A stretch of 64,000 bases of DNA from Pseudeuparius sepicola (taxonomy: Eukaryota; Arthropoda; Insecta; Coleoptera; Anthribidae): positions 42,345,223 through 42,409,222 of the forward strand of contig OY987303.1 in the NCBI GenBank assembly GCA_963920635.1, given 5' to 3'. The notes below the pieces were generated by a model. The model saw only the letters and a list, made by a program, of their open reading frames with translations. It did no database searches and was not told where the DNA came from. Made by a program: the position numbers and the translations under genes. This document shows, in pieces, positions 36,361 through 46,665 of this stretch (positions within the stretch are counted from its first letter, which is position 1; every line of letters begins with the position of its first letter).

Positions 36361-36824
36361 TAACTAGGTTTTATTAACAAATACAAATATTTTGTAGTTT
36401 TATTACTGGCTTATGACGATATTGTAAGAAGGTCAGAAGGTTGTAAAAACTTGCTTACGAATCCAATTTGCAGTTTCAGGTTGATCCTTCACAAAACCAA
36501 TCGCATACTTGAAGATTTAATCAAGTTGATAGACAAACAGAACATTTTAGTTTAAAAGAAGACACATCGGTTCACATTTAACTTTGATTTAGCACCCTCT
36601 AGGCAAACATTTCATTTTCTACTATAACTTAAAGTCCAAGACTTCCTCAAAAAGTCAACATTTCCTACTCCAGTCCAAATATCTTGTTCACACGAGTGGA
36701 CTCTTCCTTCATTGAGGTAAAGTTTTAGTGGGTATGCCCCGCAGTATAGACAGTTTATTGTATTATGAAGAAAGTGTTGTTTGATACACTTCGTGCATTG
36801 GTGGATTGAAATTGTTATTTTTCT
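36361..36824. other. Intergenic, nothing recognised
   Basis: No gene is visible. Confidence 0.4.
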
Positions 36825-37185
36825 TGTAATCGGCAGAAAAGAGTCTTCAAATCGTCATTAAAAGCTCATAAATCGGCACTAAAGTAGGTCATCTTTATAC
36901 GATTTTTTGATAAGTTGGTCTTGGCGAGATTTGAGGGGAAAACGTCATCACCAGTCAAACGTAGCCAGATATTTAAATCCCGGCCAGTAAAAAATTTAAC
37001 TTTTCAACTTCATTGCTGAATTTTTACTTATTACAACGTACTCTTTCAACATGAGAAGTTCGGTAGTCGGTAGGCTTGAACAACGATAATATAATTCGTA
37101 TATAATGTAATGTAGACTGCAAGAGATTAACCACAGGATGTCTACAGATCAATTGCACCGTACTGTATGTATTTCCACAAGTAAT
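36825..37185 (+). repeat. Dispersed 5S-like repeat, copy E (5' part)
   Basis: Contains the 5' block (TAATCGGCAGAAAAGAG, CATTAAAAGCTCATAAATCGG), TTGGTCTTGGCGAGAT and CCGGCCAGTAAA. It then continues with the TGTAGACTGCA segment seen beside copy B, not with the 5S-like 3' part. Copies B and E thus form a subfamily with a different 3' half. Confidence 0.55.
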
Positions 37186-37804
37186 CTACAGGATAGATCC
37201 TAATTATTGATTATATTCCAACGTAAATGTAAATAAGTACAATAAACGGCACGTGCCAACCACAATAAACGTAAAAATGAGAATAAAAAAAACAAAAGAA
37301 AAACACATCGTCAAAACGAAAAGAAAACCCACAGAGCACTCAACGCTCTAGATACCCCAAATTTACAATAAATAACTCCTACGTCTATAGCTGTTTAATG
37401 TTTCTGAAAACACATCATAATACCGTATTCTCTAGACTTTGATAATACATCTCATTCACTAGATGGCACATTACATAAATTTTTCGCATTTTTACCAGAT
37501 TAGTGTTTGACTCCGAAATAGAAAAGGTGTGCGACCCTCTGCTATTATATTGCGGGACCAAAAAGCGAACCCCATCAAGCAACTGCATACAATCCAATAA
37601 ATTCTGTAAAATCTGAATTATGCAGTTAAATTCGTTCACCAAAATTTGGTATGACAGATCTATGTAATAGGCTCCATATTATAGATAGGTATGTAAGGAA
37701 CCGTTTCTGTATTTTCTCCATTTCAATTATATACATGGGACCAAATAATCGAAGCATATGTACTGCATTATTGTTTCCTGATTAAAAAAATATAATAATG
37801 TATC
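37186..37804. other. AT-rich intergenic
   Basis: No gene is visible. A minus-strand open stretch at 37,642-37,415 resembles nothing known to me. Confidence 0.4.
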
Positions 37805-37915
37805 CTTCGTCACTGAACTTCGTTTTTATACCTTATGTGGTTTATTTCCTTCGGTCTTGGAGACCTCGGCAACTAAATTCCAAATAAAAAGTTGAACTTG
37901 AGTGCCTTTATACAC
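37805..37915. repeat. Stand-alone hairpin tail repeat
   Basis: Imperfect palindrome of about 110 bp (TTCGTCACTGAACTTCG ... AAGTTGAACTTGAGTGCC) equivalent to the 3' tail of the 5S-like repeats, including the CCTCGGCAACTAAATTCC core, without the rest of the repeat. Confidence 0.55.
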
Positions 37916-37916
37916 A

Positions 37917-38278
37917 AAAATTTTAACAAAAAAATTAAAATCTACTTCAAAAGTTTGCCCGTATGCACATTCCACTAAAAATTAAAAAAAAAAACAAAAA
38001 ATAATACCGACTTCGCACATTTGCCCGTATGCACATTTCAACTAAAATTTTATAAATATTTTTCTCTTGCTACATACATCATAACTTACTGTCACAGACT
38101 CCAAAGATAACTCAATTTAGAAAGAGAAAAATATTTCTAAAATTTTAGTTGAAATGTGCATACGTTCAAATTTGTCAAGTCGGTGTTATTTTTTGTTATT
38201 TTTTTTTAAATTTTTAGTGGAGTGTGCATACGGGCAAATTTTGGAAGTCGGTTTTAATTTTTTTGTTAAAATTTTTTT
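37917..38278. repeat. Foldback repeat, 360 bp
   Basis: A palindrome centred near 38,098: TTTAACAAAAAAATTAAAA with TTTGCCCGTATGCACATT on the left is inverted on the right. GTATGCACATT occurs twice per arm. The right arm runs directly into the tandem repeat that follows, so both probably belong to one element. Confidence 0.65.
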
Positions 38279-38282
38279 ATTT

Positions 38283-38790
38283 ATTATTTTTTAGTGAATT
38301 ATTAAGAATTATCGAAATCGGTCCAATATTAAATTCCATCCCCTATTTGTCCACCATTAGGATTGAAATTTTTCTCTTCAAATTTAATTTATCTTCAAAT
38401 TTAAATGTGACCATCCTTAAGGTAACCTTTCTAATAAAATAAGAATTGTCCAAATCGGTCCAATATGAAATTTCATCCCCTATTTTCTACCCTTACGGGT
38501 GGAATTTTTTCTTCAAATTTAAATGTGGCCACTCCTAAAGTAATCCCTTTCTAATAAAAAGAGAATCATCGAAATCGGTTCAATACGAAATTTCATCCCC
38601 TATTTGTCCACCCTTAGGAGTGGAATTTTTTCTTCAAATTTAAATGGAACCATTCTGCAGGTATAATCTTGCAAGTGAAAAAAGAATTGTCCAAATCGGT
38701 TTATAAATGACGGAGTTCTGAGGTAACAAACATAAAAAAACATACAACCGAATTAATAACCTCCTCCTTTTTTGAAGTCGGTTAAAAAAC
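38283..38790 (+). repeat. Minisatellite, about 120-bp unit, about 3.5 copies
   Basis: Units start A(G)AATT(A/G)TC(C/G)AAATCGGT and contain TTTCATCCCCTATTT and GGAATTTTTTCTTCAAATTT. The last unit breaks into CGGTTTATAAATGACGGAGT and ends CTTTTTTGAAGTCGGTTAAA. Such an AAATCGGTTCA...GAAGTCGGTTAAA tail is a familiar component of insect non-autonomous DNA elements. Units differ by 5-15 percent by eye. Confidence 0.7.
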
Positions 38791-38852
38791 TAAGTATTAT
38801 TGCCTAATCAAGACAATTTTAAACTGTCAAAGCAACCAATTTGCCGACATTA

Positions 38853-39061
38853 TACAGGGTGCGGCAAATCAAACAGGACAGTGAAGGGCTATTAAAAAAA
38901 TTGGCACAACTTACGAAAAAGTTGTTTATTCTGCTTGAGTCAGTACTACACCTCATTTTTTTCACTTAAGTTTTAAAGAGCACATAGACAAGATTATGTC
39001 CTCCAGAAGCGATGCACTGATGTAGGCGATTTCTGAAGTTTTCAACTGCGTTCTAGCACAT
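38853..39061 (-). repeat. Left inverted copy of transposon 3' end
   Basis: Complementary to 43,989-44,206 with a few differences. On the minus strand it reads the final transposase codons and the terminal non-coding part outward. It joins the array at ACATAT/CGATAGG, where the right side has ATCTATATGT, so the junction itself is rearranged. Confidence 0.85.
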
Positions 39062-42000
39062 ATCGATAGGAATGGCGGAGACATCACTACTAACGAAGAT
39101 TTTTTGAGTCAGAATTGGAACGGCTGGCTGAAGAACAAGGCTTTGAGTATATTTAGTTCCAACTAGGGCCTATACACAGTGCAGATTTAAATGACAAAAT
39201 TGCGGTAGATGGTCCCTGCGCGCCTCGTCTCTCTGAGAGGCGACCTGGGGTGGTCGGCAAGGCGAGATCACCGGATTTGAGCATTTGCGATTTTTTCCTG
39301 TGGGGCTATCTCACGGAAAAGGCTTTTAAACATCCTCCCCGCAACTTGGAAGAAGTGAAGATCCGTATTAGAGAGGAAATCGCCGCCATTCCGATCGATA
39401 GGAATGGCGGAGACATCACTACTAACGAACATTTTTTGAGTCAGAATTGGAACGGCTGGCTGAAGAACAAGGCTTTGAGTATATTTAGTTCCAACTAGGG
39501 CCTATACACAGTGCAGATTTAAATGACAAAATTGCGGTAGATGGTCCCTGCGCGCTTCGTCTCTCTGAGGGGCGACCTGGGGTGGTCGGCAAGGCGAGAT
39601 CACCGGATTTGAGCATTTGCGATTTTTTCCTGTGAAGATCCGTATTAGAGAGGAAATCGCCGCCATTCCGATCGATAGGAATGGCGGAGACATCACTACT
39701 AACGAACATTTTTTGAGTCAGAATTGGAACGGCTGGCTGAAGAACAAGGCTTTGAGTATATTTAGTTCCAACTAGGGCCTATACACAGTGCAGATTTAAA
39801 TGACAAAATTGCGGTAGATGGTCCCTGCGCGCCTCGTCTCTCTGAGAGGCGACCTGGGGTGGTCGGCAAGGCGAGATCACCGGATTTGAGCATTTGCGAT
39901 TTTTTCCTGTGGGGCTATCTCACGGAAAAGGCTTTTAAACATCCTCCCCGCAACTTGGAAGAAGTGAAGATCCGTATTAGAGAGGAAATCGCCGCCATTC
40001 CGATCGATAGGAATGGCGGAGACATCACTACTAACGAACATTTTTTGAGTCAGAATTGGAACGGCTGGCTGAAGAACAAGGCTTTGAGTATATTTAGTTC
40101 CAACTAGGGCCTATACACAGTGCAGATTTAAATGACAAAATTGCGGTAGATGGTCCCTGCGCGCTTCGTCTCTCTGAGGGGCGACCTGGGGTGGTCGGCA
40201 AGGCGAGATCACCGGATTTGAGCATTTGCGATTTTTTCCTGTGAAGATCCGTATTAGAGAGGAAATCGCCGCCATTCCGATCGATAGGAATGGCGGAGAC
40301 ATCACTACTAACGAACATTTTTTGAGTCAGAATTGGAACGGCTGGCTGAAGAACAAGGCTTTGAGTATATTTAGTTCCAACTAGGGCCTATACACAGTGC
40401 AGATTTAAATGACAAAATTGCGGTAGATGGTCCCTGCGCGCCTCGTCTCTCTGAGAGGCGACCTGGGGTGGTCGGCAAGGCGAGATCACCGGATTTGAGC
40501 ATTTGCGATTTTTTCCTGTGGGGCTATCTCACGGAAAAGGCTTTTAAACATCCTCCCCGCAACATGGAAGAAGTGAAGATCCGTATTAGAGAGGAAATCG
40601 CCGCCATTCCGATCGATAGGAATGGCGGAGACATCACTACTAACGAACATTTTTTGAGTCAGAATTGGAACGGCTGGCTGAAGAACAAGGCTTTGAGTAT
40701 ATTTAGTTCCAACTAGGGCCTATACACAGTGCAGATTTAAATGACAAAATTGCGGTAGATGGTCCCTGCGCGCCTCGTCTCTCTGAGAGGCGACCTGGGG
40801 TGGTCGGCAAGGCGAGATCACCGGATTTGAGCATTTGCGATTTTTTCCTGTGAAGATCCGTTTTGGAGAGGAAATCGCCGCCATTCCGATCGATAGGAAT
40901 GGCGGAGACATCACTACTAACGAACATTTTTTGAGTCAGAATTGGAACGGCTGGCTGAAGAACAAGGCTTTGAGTATATTTAGTTCCAACTAGGGCCTAT
41001 ACACAGTGCAGATTTAAATGACAAAATTGCGGTAGATGGTCCCTGCGCGCCTCGTCTCTCTGAGAGGCGACCTGGGGTGGTCGGCAAGGCGAGATCACCG
41101 GATTTGAGCATTTGCGATTTTTTCCTGTGGGGCTATCTCACGGAAAAGGCTTTTAAACATCCTCCCCGCAACTTGGAAGAAGTGAAGATCCGTATTAGAG
41201 AGGAAATCGCCGCCATTCCGATCGATAGGAATGGCGGAGACATCACTACTAACGAACATTTTTTGAGTCAGAATTGGAACGGCTGGCTGAAGAACAAGGC
41301 TTTGAGTATATTTAGTTCCAACTAGGGCCTATACACAGTGCAGATTTAAATGACAAAATTGCGGTAGATGGTCCCTGCGCGCCTCGTCTCTCTGAGAGGC
41401 GACCTGGGGTGGTCGGCAAGGCGAGATCACCGGATTTGAGCATTTGCGATTTTTTCCTGTGGGGCTATCTCACGGAAAAGGCTTTTAAACATCCTCCCCG
41501 CAACTTGGAAGAAGTGAAGATCCGTATTAGAGAGGAAATCGCCGCCATTCCGATCGATAGGAATGGCGGAGACATCACTACTAACGAACATTTTTTGAGT
41601 CAGAATTGGAACGGCTGGCTGAAGAACAAGGCTTTGAGTATATTTAGTTCCAACTAGGGCCTATACACAGTGCAGATTTAAATGACAAAATTGCGGTAGA
41701 TGGTCCCTGCGCGCTTCGTCTCTCTGAGGGGCGACCTGGGGTGGTCGGCAAGGCGAGATCACCGGATTTGAGCATTTGCGATTTTTTCCTGTGAAGATCC
41801 GTATTAGAGAGGAAATCGCCGCCATTCCGATCGATAGGAATGGCGGAGACATCACTACTAACGAACATTTTTTGAGTCAGAATTGGAACGGCTGGCTGAA
41901 GAACAAGGCTTTGAGTATATTTAGTTCCAACTAGGGCCTATACACAGTGCAGATTTAAATGACAAAATTGCGGTAGATGGTCCCTGCGCGCCTCGTCTCT

Positions 42001-43988
42001 CTGAGAGGCGACCTGGGGTGGTCGGCAAGGCGAGATCACCGGATTTGAGCATTTGCGATTTTTTCCTGTGGGGCTATCTCACGGAAAAGGCTTTTAAACA
42101 TCCTCCCCGCAACTTGGAAGAAGTGAAGATCCGTATTAGAGAGGAAATCGCCGCCATTCCGATCGATAGGAATGGCGGAGACATCACTACTAACGAACAT
42201 TTTTTGAGTCAGAATTGGAACGGCTGGCTGAAGAACAAGGCTTTGAGTATATTTAGTTCCAACTAGGGCCTATACACAGTGCAGATTTAAATGACAAAAT
42301 TGCGGTAGATGGTCCCTGCGCGCTTCGTCTCTCTGAGGGGCGACCTGGGGTGGTCGGCAAGGCGAGATCACCGGATTTGAGCATTTGCGATTTTTTCCTG
42401 TGAAGATCCGTATTAGAGAGGAAATCGCCGCCATTCCGATCGATAGGAATGGCGGAGACATCACTACTAACGAACATTTTTTGAGTCAGAATTGGAACGG
42501 CTGGCTGAAGAACAAGGCTTTGAGTATATTTAGTTCCAACTAGGGCCTATACACAGTGCAGATTTAAATGACAAAATTGCGGTAGATGGTCCCTGCGCGC
42601 CTCGTCTGTCTGAGAGGCGACCTGGGGTGGTCGGCAAGGCGAGATCACCGGATTTGAGCATTTGCGATTTTTTCCTGTGGGGCTATCTCACGGAAAAGGC
42701 TTTTAAACATCCTCCCCGCAACTTGGAAGAAGTGAAGATCCGTATTAGAGAGGAAATCGCCGCCATTCCGATCGATAGGAATGGCGGAGACATCACTACT
42801 AACGAACATTTTTTGAGTCAGAATTGGAACGGCTGGCTGAAGAACAAGGCTTTGAGTATATTTAGTTCCAACTAGGGCCTATACACAGTGCAGATTTAAA
42901 TGACAAAATTGCGGTAGATGGTCCCTGCGCGCTTCGTCTCTCTGAGGGGCGACCTGGGGTGGTCGGCAAGGCGAGATCACCGGATTTGAGCATTTGCGAT
43001 TTTTTCCTGTGAAGATCCGTATTAGAGAGGAAATCGCCGCCATTCCGATCGATAGGAATGGCGGAGACATCACTACTAACGAACATTTTTTGAGTCAGAA
43101 TTGGAACGGCTGGCTGAAGAACAAGGCTTTGAGTATATTTAGTTCCAACTAGGGCCTATACACAGTGCAGATTTAAATGACAAAATTGCGGTAGATGGTC
43201 CCTGCGCGCTTCGTCTCTCTGAGGGGCGACCTGGGGTGGTCGGCAAGGCGAGATCACCGGATTTGAGCATTTGCGATTTTTTCCTGTGAAGATCCGTATT
43301 AGAGAGGAAATCGCCGCCATTCCGATCGATAGGAATGGCGGAGACATCACTACTAACGAACATTTTTTGAGTCAGAATTGGAACGGCTGGCTGAAGAACA
43401 AGGCTTTGAGTATATTTAGTTCCAACTAGGGCCTATACACAGTGCAGATTTAAATGACAAAATTGCGGTAGATGGTCCCTGCGCGCCTCGTCTGTCTGAG
43501 AGGCGACCTGGGGTGGTCGGCAAGGCGAGATCACCGGATTTGAGCATTTGCGATTTTTTCCTGTGGGGCTATCTCACGGAAAAGGCTTTTAAACATCCTC
43601 CCCGCAACTTGGAAGAAGTGAAGATCCGTATTAGAGAGGAAATCGCCGCCATTCCGATCGATAGGAATGGCGGAGACATCACTACTAACGAACATTTTTT
43701 GAGTCAGAATTGGAACGGCTGGCTGAAGAACAAGGCTTTGAGTATATTTAGTTCCAACTAGGGCCTATACACAGTGCAGATTTAAATGACAAAATTGCGG
43801 TAGATGGTCCCTGCGCGCCTCGTCTCTCTGAGAGGCGACCTGGGGTGGTCGGCAAGGCGAGATCACCGGATTTGAGCATTTGCGATTTTTTCCTGTGGGG
43901 CTATCTCACGGAAAAGGCTTTTAAACATCCTCCCCGCAACGTGGAAGAAGTGAAGATCCGTATTAGAGAGGAAATCGCCGCCATTCCG
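39062..43988 (+). repeat. Tandem array: 16 units of 332 or 277 bp
   Basis: Unit starts (at ATCGATAGGAATGG): 39062, 39394, 39671, 40003, 40280, 40612, 40889, 41221, 41553, 41830, 42162, 42439, 42771, 43048, 43325, 43657. Long (L, 332 bp) and short (S, 277 bp) units follow the order LSLSLSLLSLSLSSLL. S lacks 55 bp of L between two GTG-AAG/GTG-GGG sites (L has CTGTGGGGC...GAAGTGAAG; S has CTGTGAAG). L+S is 609 bp, a multiple of three, but each unit ends its frame with TAG. Units are nearly identical; variants are CGCTTCG/GAGGGG in most S units and CTGTCTG in L units 7 and 8. Each L unit encodes the SPDLSICDFFLWGYL transposase motif. Confidence 0.95.
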
Positions 43989-44090
43989 ATCTATATGTGC
44001 CAGAACGCAGTCGAAAACTTCAGAAGTCGCCTACATCAGTGCATCGCTTCTGGAGGACATAATCTTGTCGATGTGCTCTTTAAAACTTAA
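43845..44090 (+). pseudogene. Mariner transposase C-terminal end
   Basis: The last L unit reads through into the natural 3' end of the gene: ARSPDLSICDFFLWGYL (third catalytic Asp region of a mariner-type DDD transposase), FKHPPRN-x-EEVKIRIREE, then QNAVENFRSRLHQCI, a typical mariner C terminus ending LFKT. Only this last unit continues so; the other units run from EEIAAIPI into a rearranged sequence (DRNGGDITTNE) and stop. Catalytic domain and DNA-binding half are absent. Confidence 0.8.
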
Positions 44091-44206
44091 GTGAAAAAAA
44101 TGGGGTGTAGTACTGACTCAAGCAGAATAAACCACTTTTTCGTAAGTTGTGCAAATTTTTTTAATAGCCCTTCAAAACTGTCCTGTTTGATTTGCCGCGC
44201 CCTGTA
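43989..44206 (+). repeat. Right terminal sequence of mariner-like element
   Basis: Natural 3' end: final transposase codons, a 110-bp non-coding tail and the terminal GCCGCGCCCTG before TA. Inverted partner of 38,853-39,061. Confidence 0.85.
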
Positions 44207-44214
44207 TTATAATA

Positions 44215-44760
44215 TTTCCATGTATACTTGGTAGATATTCTATTGTCGTTTCTAAATACTGCCGTGAGCCGCCCATGCCCGCAGAGAAGCAAAGAACAGA
44301 GGTAGCACTGGGTGGGATTGAGGGGATCACAGTGCGCTTTCAATTAGTTTTTTGATTGATTCGCAGCCACGCCGGGCCGGGCCTGGCCTCCAGCGCCACG
44401 AGCGCTACTTAATTGGACGCGTTGATTACAGCCCCGCCGTCCCCTTTGATGTTCCCTCTCTCCGGATAATTGGCATGTTTAAGATTGATTATGAATTTCG
44501 TTAATCGATTCGGTCCGCACCCGCCGCGCTCGCCGTGCCCGCAGTCGCAGATATTGAATCCGTAATCAACTACTTTGCTTAATTGGAGTTCCCTTCGTTT
44601 AAGGGCCGAGCGCCGCGCGGCGATGGCTAAATAACTAATTAGCCTGGAGGAACTTTTTCGCAAATTGGATTTTTGCGCTTTAAGCGATCGGTTTGTATGG
44701 GCCTTCCTTTGAAATCGTTCGAGATACACTCTTGTATTATACAAGGTTAACGTAAAAAGT
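44215..44760. promoter_or_regulatory. GC-rich, homeodomain-motif-rich island (candidate enhancer)
   Basis: In contrast to the AT-rich TE DNA around it, 44,340-44,720 is GC-rich, unique and without a coherent frame. It contains TTGATTGATTCG, ACTTAATTGG, TTGATTACAG, GGATAATTGGC, GATTGATTATGAATTTCG, TTAATCGATTCGG, TAATCAACTAC, CTTAATTGG and ACTAATTAG: repeated TAAT/TTAATTGG/TGATTNAT cores used by Hox, NK and PBC/Extradenticle-type factors. This motif density and base composition are typical of conserved developmental enhancers. Function and conservation are inferred, not shown. Confidence 0.45.
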
Positions 44761-45049
44761 AAGCTATTTTATTAAAGGTTTTGAAGTGCTCGCTCTATTC
44801 CGATTCTCTAGCAGCTAACGAACAGTGAATGGTACCGCTAAACTCAGTTGAACAGCATAAAAATTCTAAGAGGTTTCATTAAAGGTATATACAGGGTTTA
44901 ACTTTGATTAGCACATAAAATTTAACTGGCGGTAGGTCCCGACCCCAAAAGCACGCCCATGAAATATATTTTTTAAATGTGAAATGAAAAGTTGTGGCCT
45001 TTCAAAAAATATCCAGAATTATAGAGACAGTTTCAGAGCAGTATCGGAA

Positions 45050-46665
45050 GGCTGCTAAAGCGAGGGCTTCCTCCTATAGCGAAATGACTTATGTAAAAAC
45101 CCAGAGAGGGAAGATAATGTTATAAATGAAGGGTTACTTTTATATAAAAGACAAGTGACACAGCTTACTGGAAGTGCAACGAGTACGATAATGGATGTCG
45201 AGGTAGAGTTATTATTACCGATGAGCAACTGGCTAGTAAGAAGCCTCCAGAGCATAACCATCCTGGGAAACCGGAAAATTTGGAGGTCAGAACTGTTGTG
45301 CAAGATATCCACGAAAAAGCGAAATCCTGTATAGACGCCCCTCAAAATATTGTATCAGGTGCAACTGAGCAGGCCAGCAATTTAACTCTAGTTCGTCTTC
45401 CGTCACTACCCTCCATGAAAAGAACCGTCAGAAACATCAGATTAAAGGAAAATAATTTCCCTGTGTTGCCCATCAGTAGAAAATGTTTAACTTTACCCGA
45501 GAAATACATGAAACGATAAAGGATCAAAATGTATGTTGTACTGTACGATTCTGGTGCTGAAGACGACCGCTTTTTAGTTCTTGGAACAGAAGAAATCCTT
45601 CGCATACTAGGGAAATCACTTTTAAGTGGACACAAATCAATAAAAAATTGATTTGTTGGGATATTTTCAAAAAAAATTTTTTTATACAAAGGTCTTCAAA
45701 ATGCGCAACTTTCTACGTGAACACATTTGTCAAAGTGCAATTCCAGGGCCGGCTAAGATTGTTTCATAAAAATTCAGCATTTTAAATAGATTATGTGAAA
45801 ATCGGGGTTTAAAAAAAATCTTAGCCGGCCCTGGAATTGCAATTTGACAGATGTGTTCACGTAGAAAGTTGCGCATTTTGAAAACCTTTGTATCAAAACG
45901 AAAATTTTGAAAATATCCCAACAAATCAATTTTTTATTGATTTGTGTCCACTTATAAGTGAACACCCTGTATATATGCACTGAACTTTCCAGGCTAGCCT
46001 TAAAATATTTTTTCAATTATATACGGTGCCCTCTACTTTAGGCCATATTGTAGTAACCGTACTCTATATATTAATGCCCGACAAGCGAGCACAGACATAC
46101 AGTAGCTTGCTGCTGACGGATATTGTGGTAAAATCTATATCTACGGACTTCGAAATGGCCGTTGACAATGCTGTCAGGGAAGTATTTCCTGAAGCAACCC
46201 ATTTTGGCTGTTTCTTCCACTTCAGAAAAGCGATTTACAGAAAACTTCAAAAAACTGGGTGTGCAAAGCGAATATGATGCAAACTTAGACATCAACAAAA
46301 ATATAAAGCTCCTCAAATCGCTTGCCTTTGTTCCGGTTGATTTGATAGAAATTGCGTTCAACCATTTATTAGAACATAATTTGATAATGCCCCAACTTCA
46401 AAGCTTGGTTTATTATTTCGAGGACGTATGGGTGGGAAAATACGAAAGAAGACCGCCCCTTTTTTAATATGATATGTGGAATTGTCACGAAAGAATTCTG
46501 AACAATCACCCTATCACAAACAGCTTAGTTGAAGGGTGGCACAGAGGTTTCATATCTCAGATAAACGCCAGGTCACCCTCAATTTGGCACTTCATCAAAA
46601 TTTTAATCAAGAAACAAAATATGACGGATTTCAAAATACAGAGAGAATTAACTGGTGAAATTTAG
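45050..46665 (+). pseudogene. MULE transposase with FLYWCH zinc finger, remnant 2
   Basis: From 45,080 a FLYWCH-type finger is visible: QRGKIML, GYFYIKDK, then after a frameshift near 45,160 AYWKCNEYDNGCRGRV and EHNHP (the WxC, GC and HxH ligands). A linker follows, with VVQDIHEKAK and LPSMKRTVRNIR (to 45,520), then FLVLGTEEILRILG. A foldback interrupts at 45,617-45,972. The MULE domain resumes: IFFQLYTV, ILMPDKRAQTYS, STDFEMAVDNAVREVFPEA with a catalytic Asp, GCFFHFRKAIYRKLQ, a frameshift near 46,255, LLKSLAFVP, then an in-frame TAA (46,465) and MWNCHERILN, VEGWHRGFISQINARSPSIW. Domain order is that of FLYWCH-MULEs. It is better preserved than the copy at 22 kb but inactive. Confidence 0.85.
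45617..45972. mobile_element. Foldback inserted in MULE 2
   Basis: TTTTAAGTGGACACAAATCA on the left pairs with the inverse on the right, which alone carries the outer TTCACTTATAAG and ACACCCTGTATA; the left end is therefore clipped. Arms of about 150 bp include TTCCAGGGCCGGCTAAGAT and its inverse. It sits just before the first catalytic region of the MULE. Confidence 0.8.

Larger units (their letters stand above)
38853..44206. mobile_element. Mariner-like element with internal tandem amplification
   Basis: The outer ends TACAGGGTGCGGC (38,853) and GCCGCGCCCTGTA (to 44,206), with TA at each flank, define a 5.35-kb element. Left flank 38,853-39,061 is an inverted copy of right flank 43,989-44,206, which contains the end of a mariner-type transposase gene and its 3' terminal sequence. 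Everything between is a 4,927-bp tandem array made from a piece of the same gene. The usual transposase N-terminal half and first two catalytic residues are absent, so it is non-autonomous. Confidence 0.9.

Noticed and set aside
39250..43761. Repeated 82-codon open frames as a multigene family
   Set aside because: They are the same transposase fragment in each array unit, ending at TAG after rearranged sequence; no start signals or independent function visible. The minus-strand frames in S units are shadows.
39062..43988. CRISPR-like regular repeat array
   Set aside because: Units are contiguous 277/332-bp copies of transposase sequence without unique spacers, in a eukaryotic genome.
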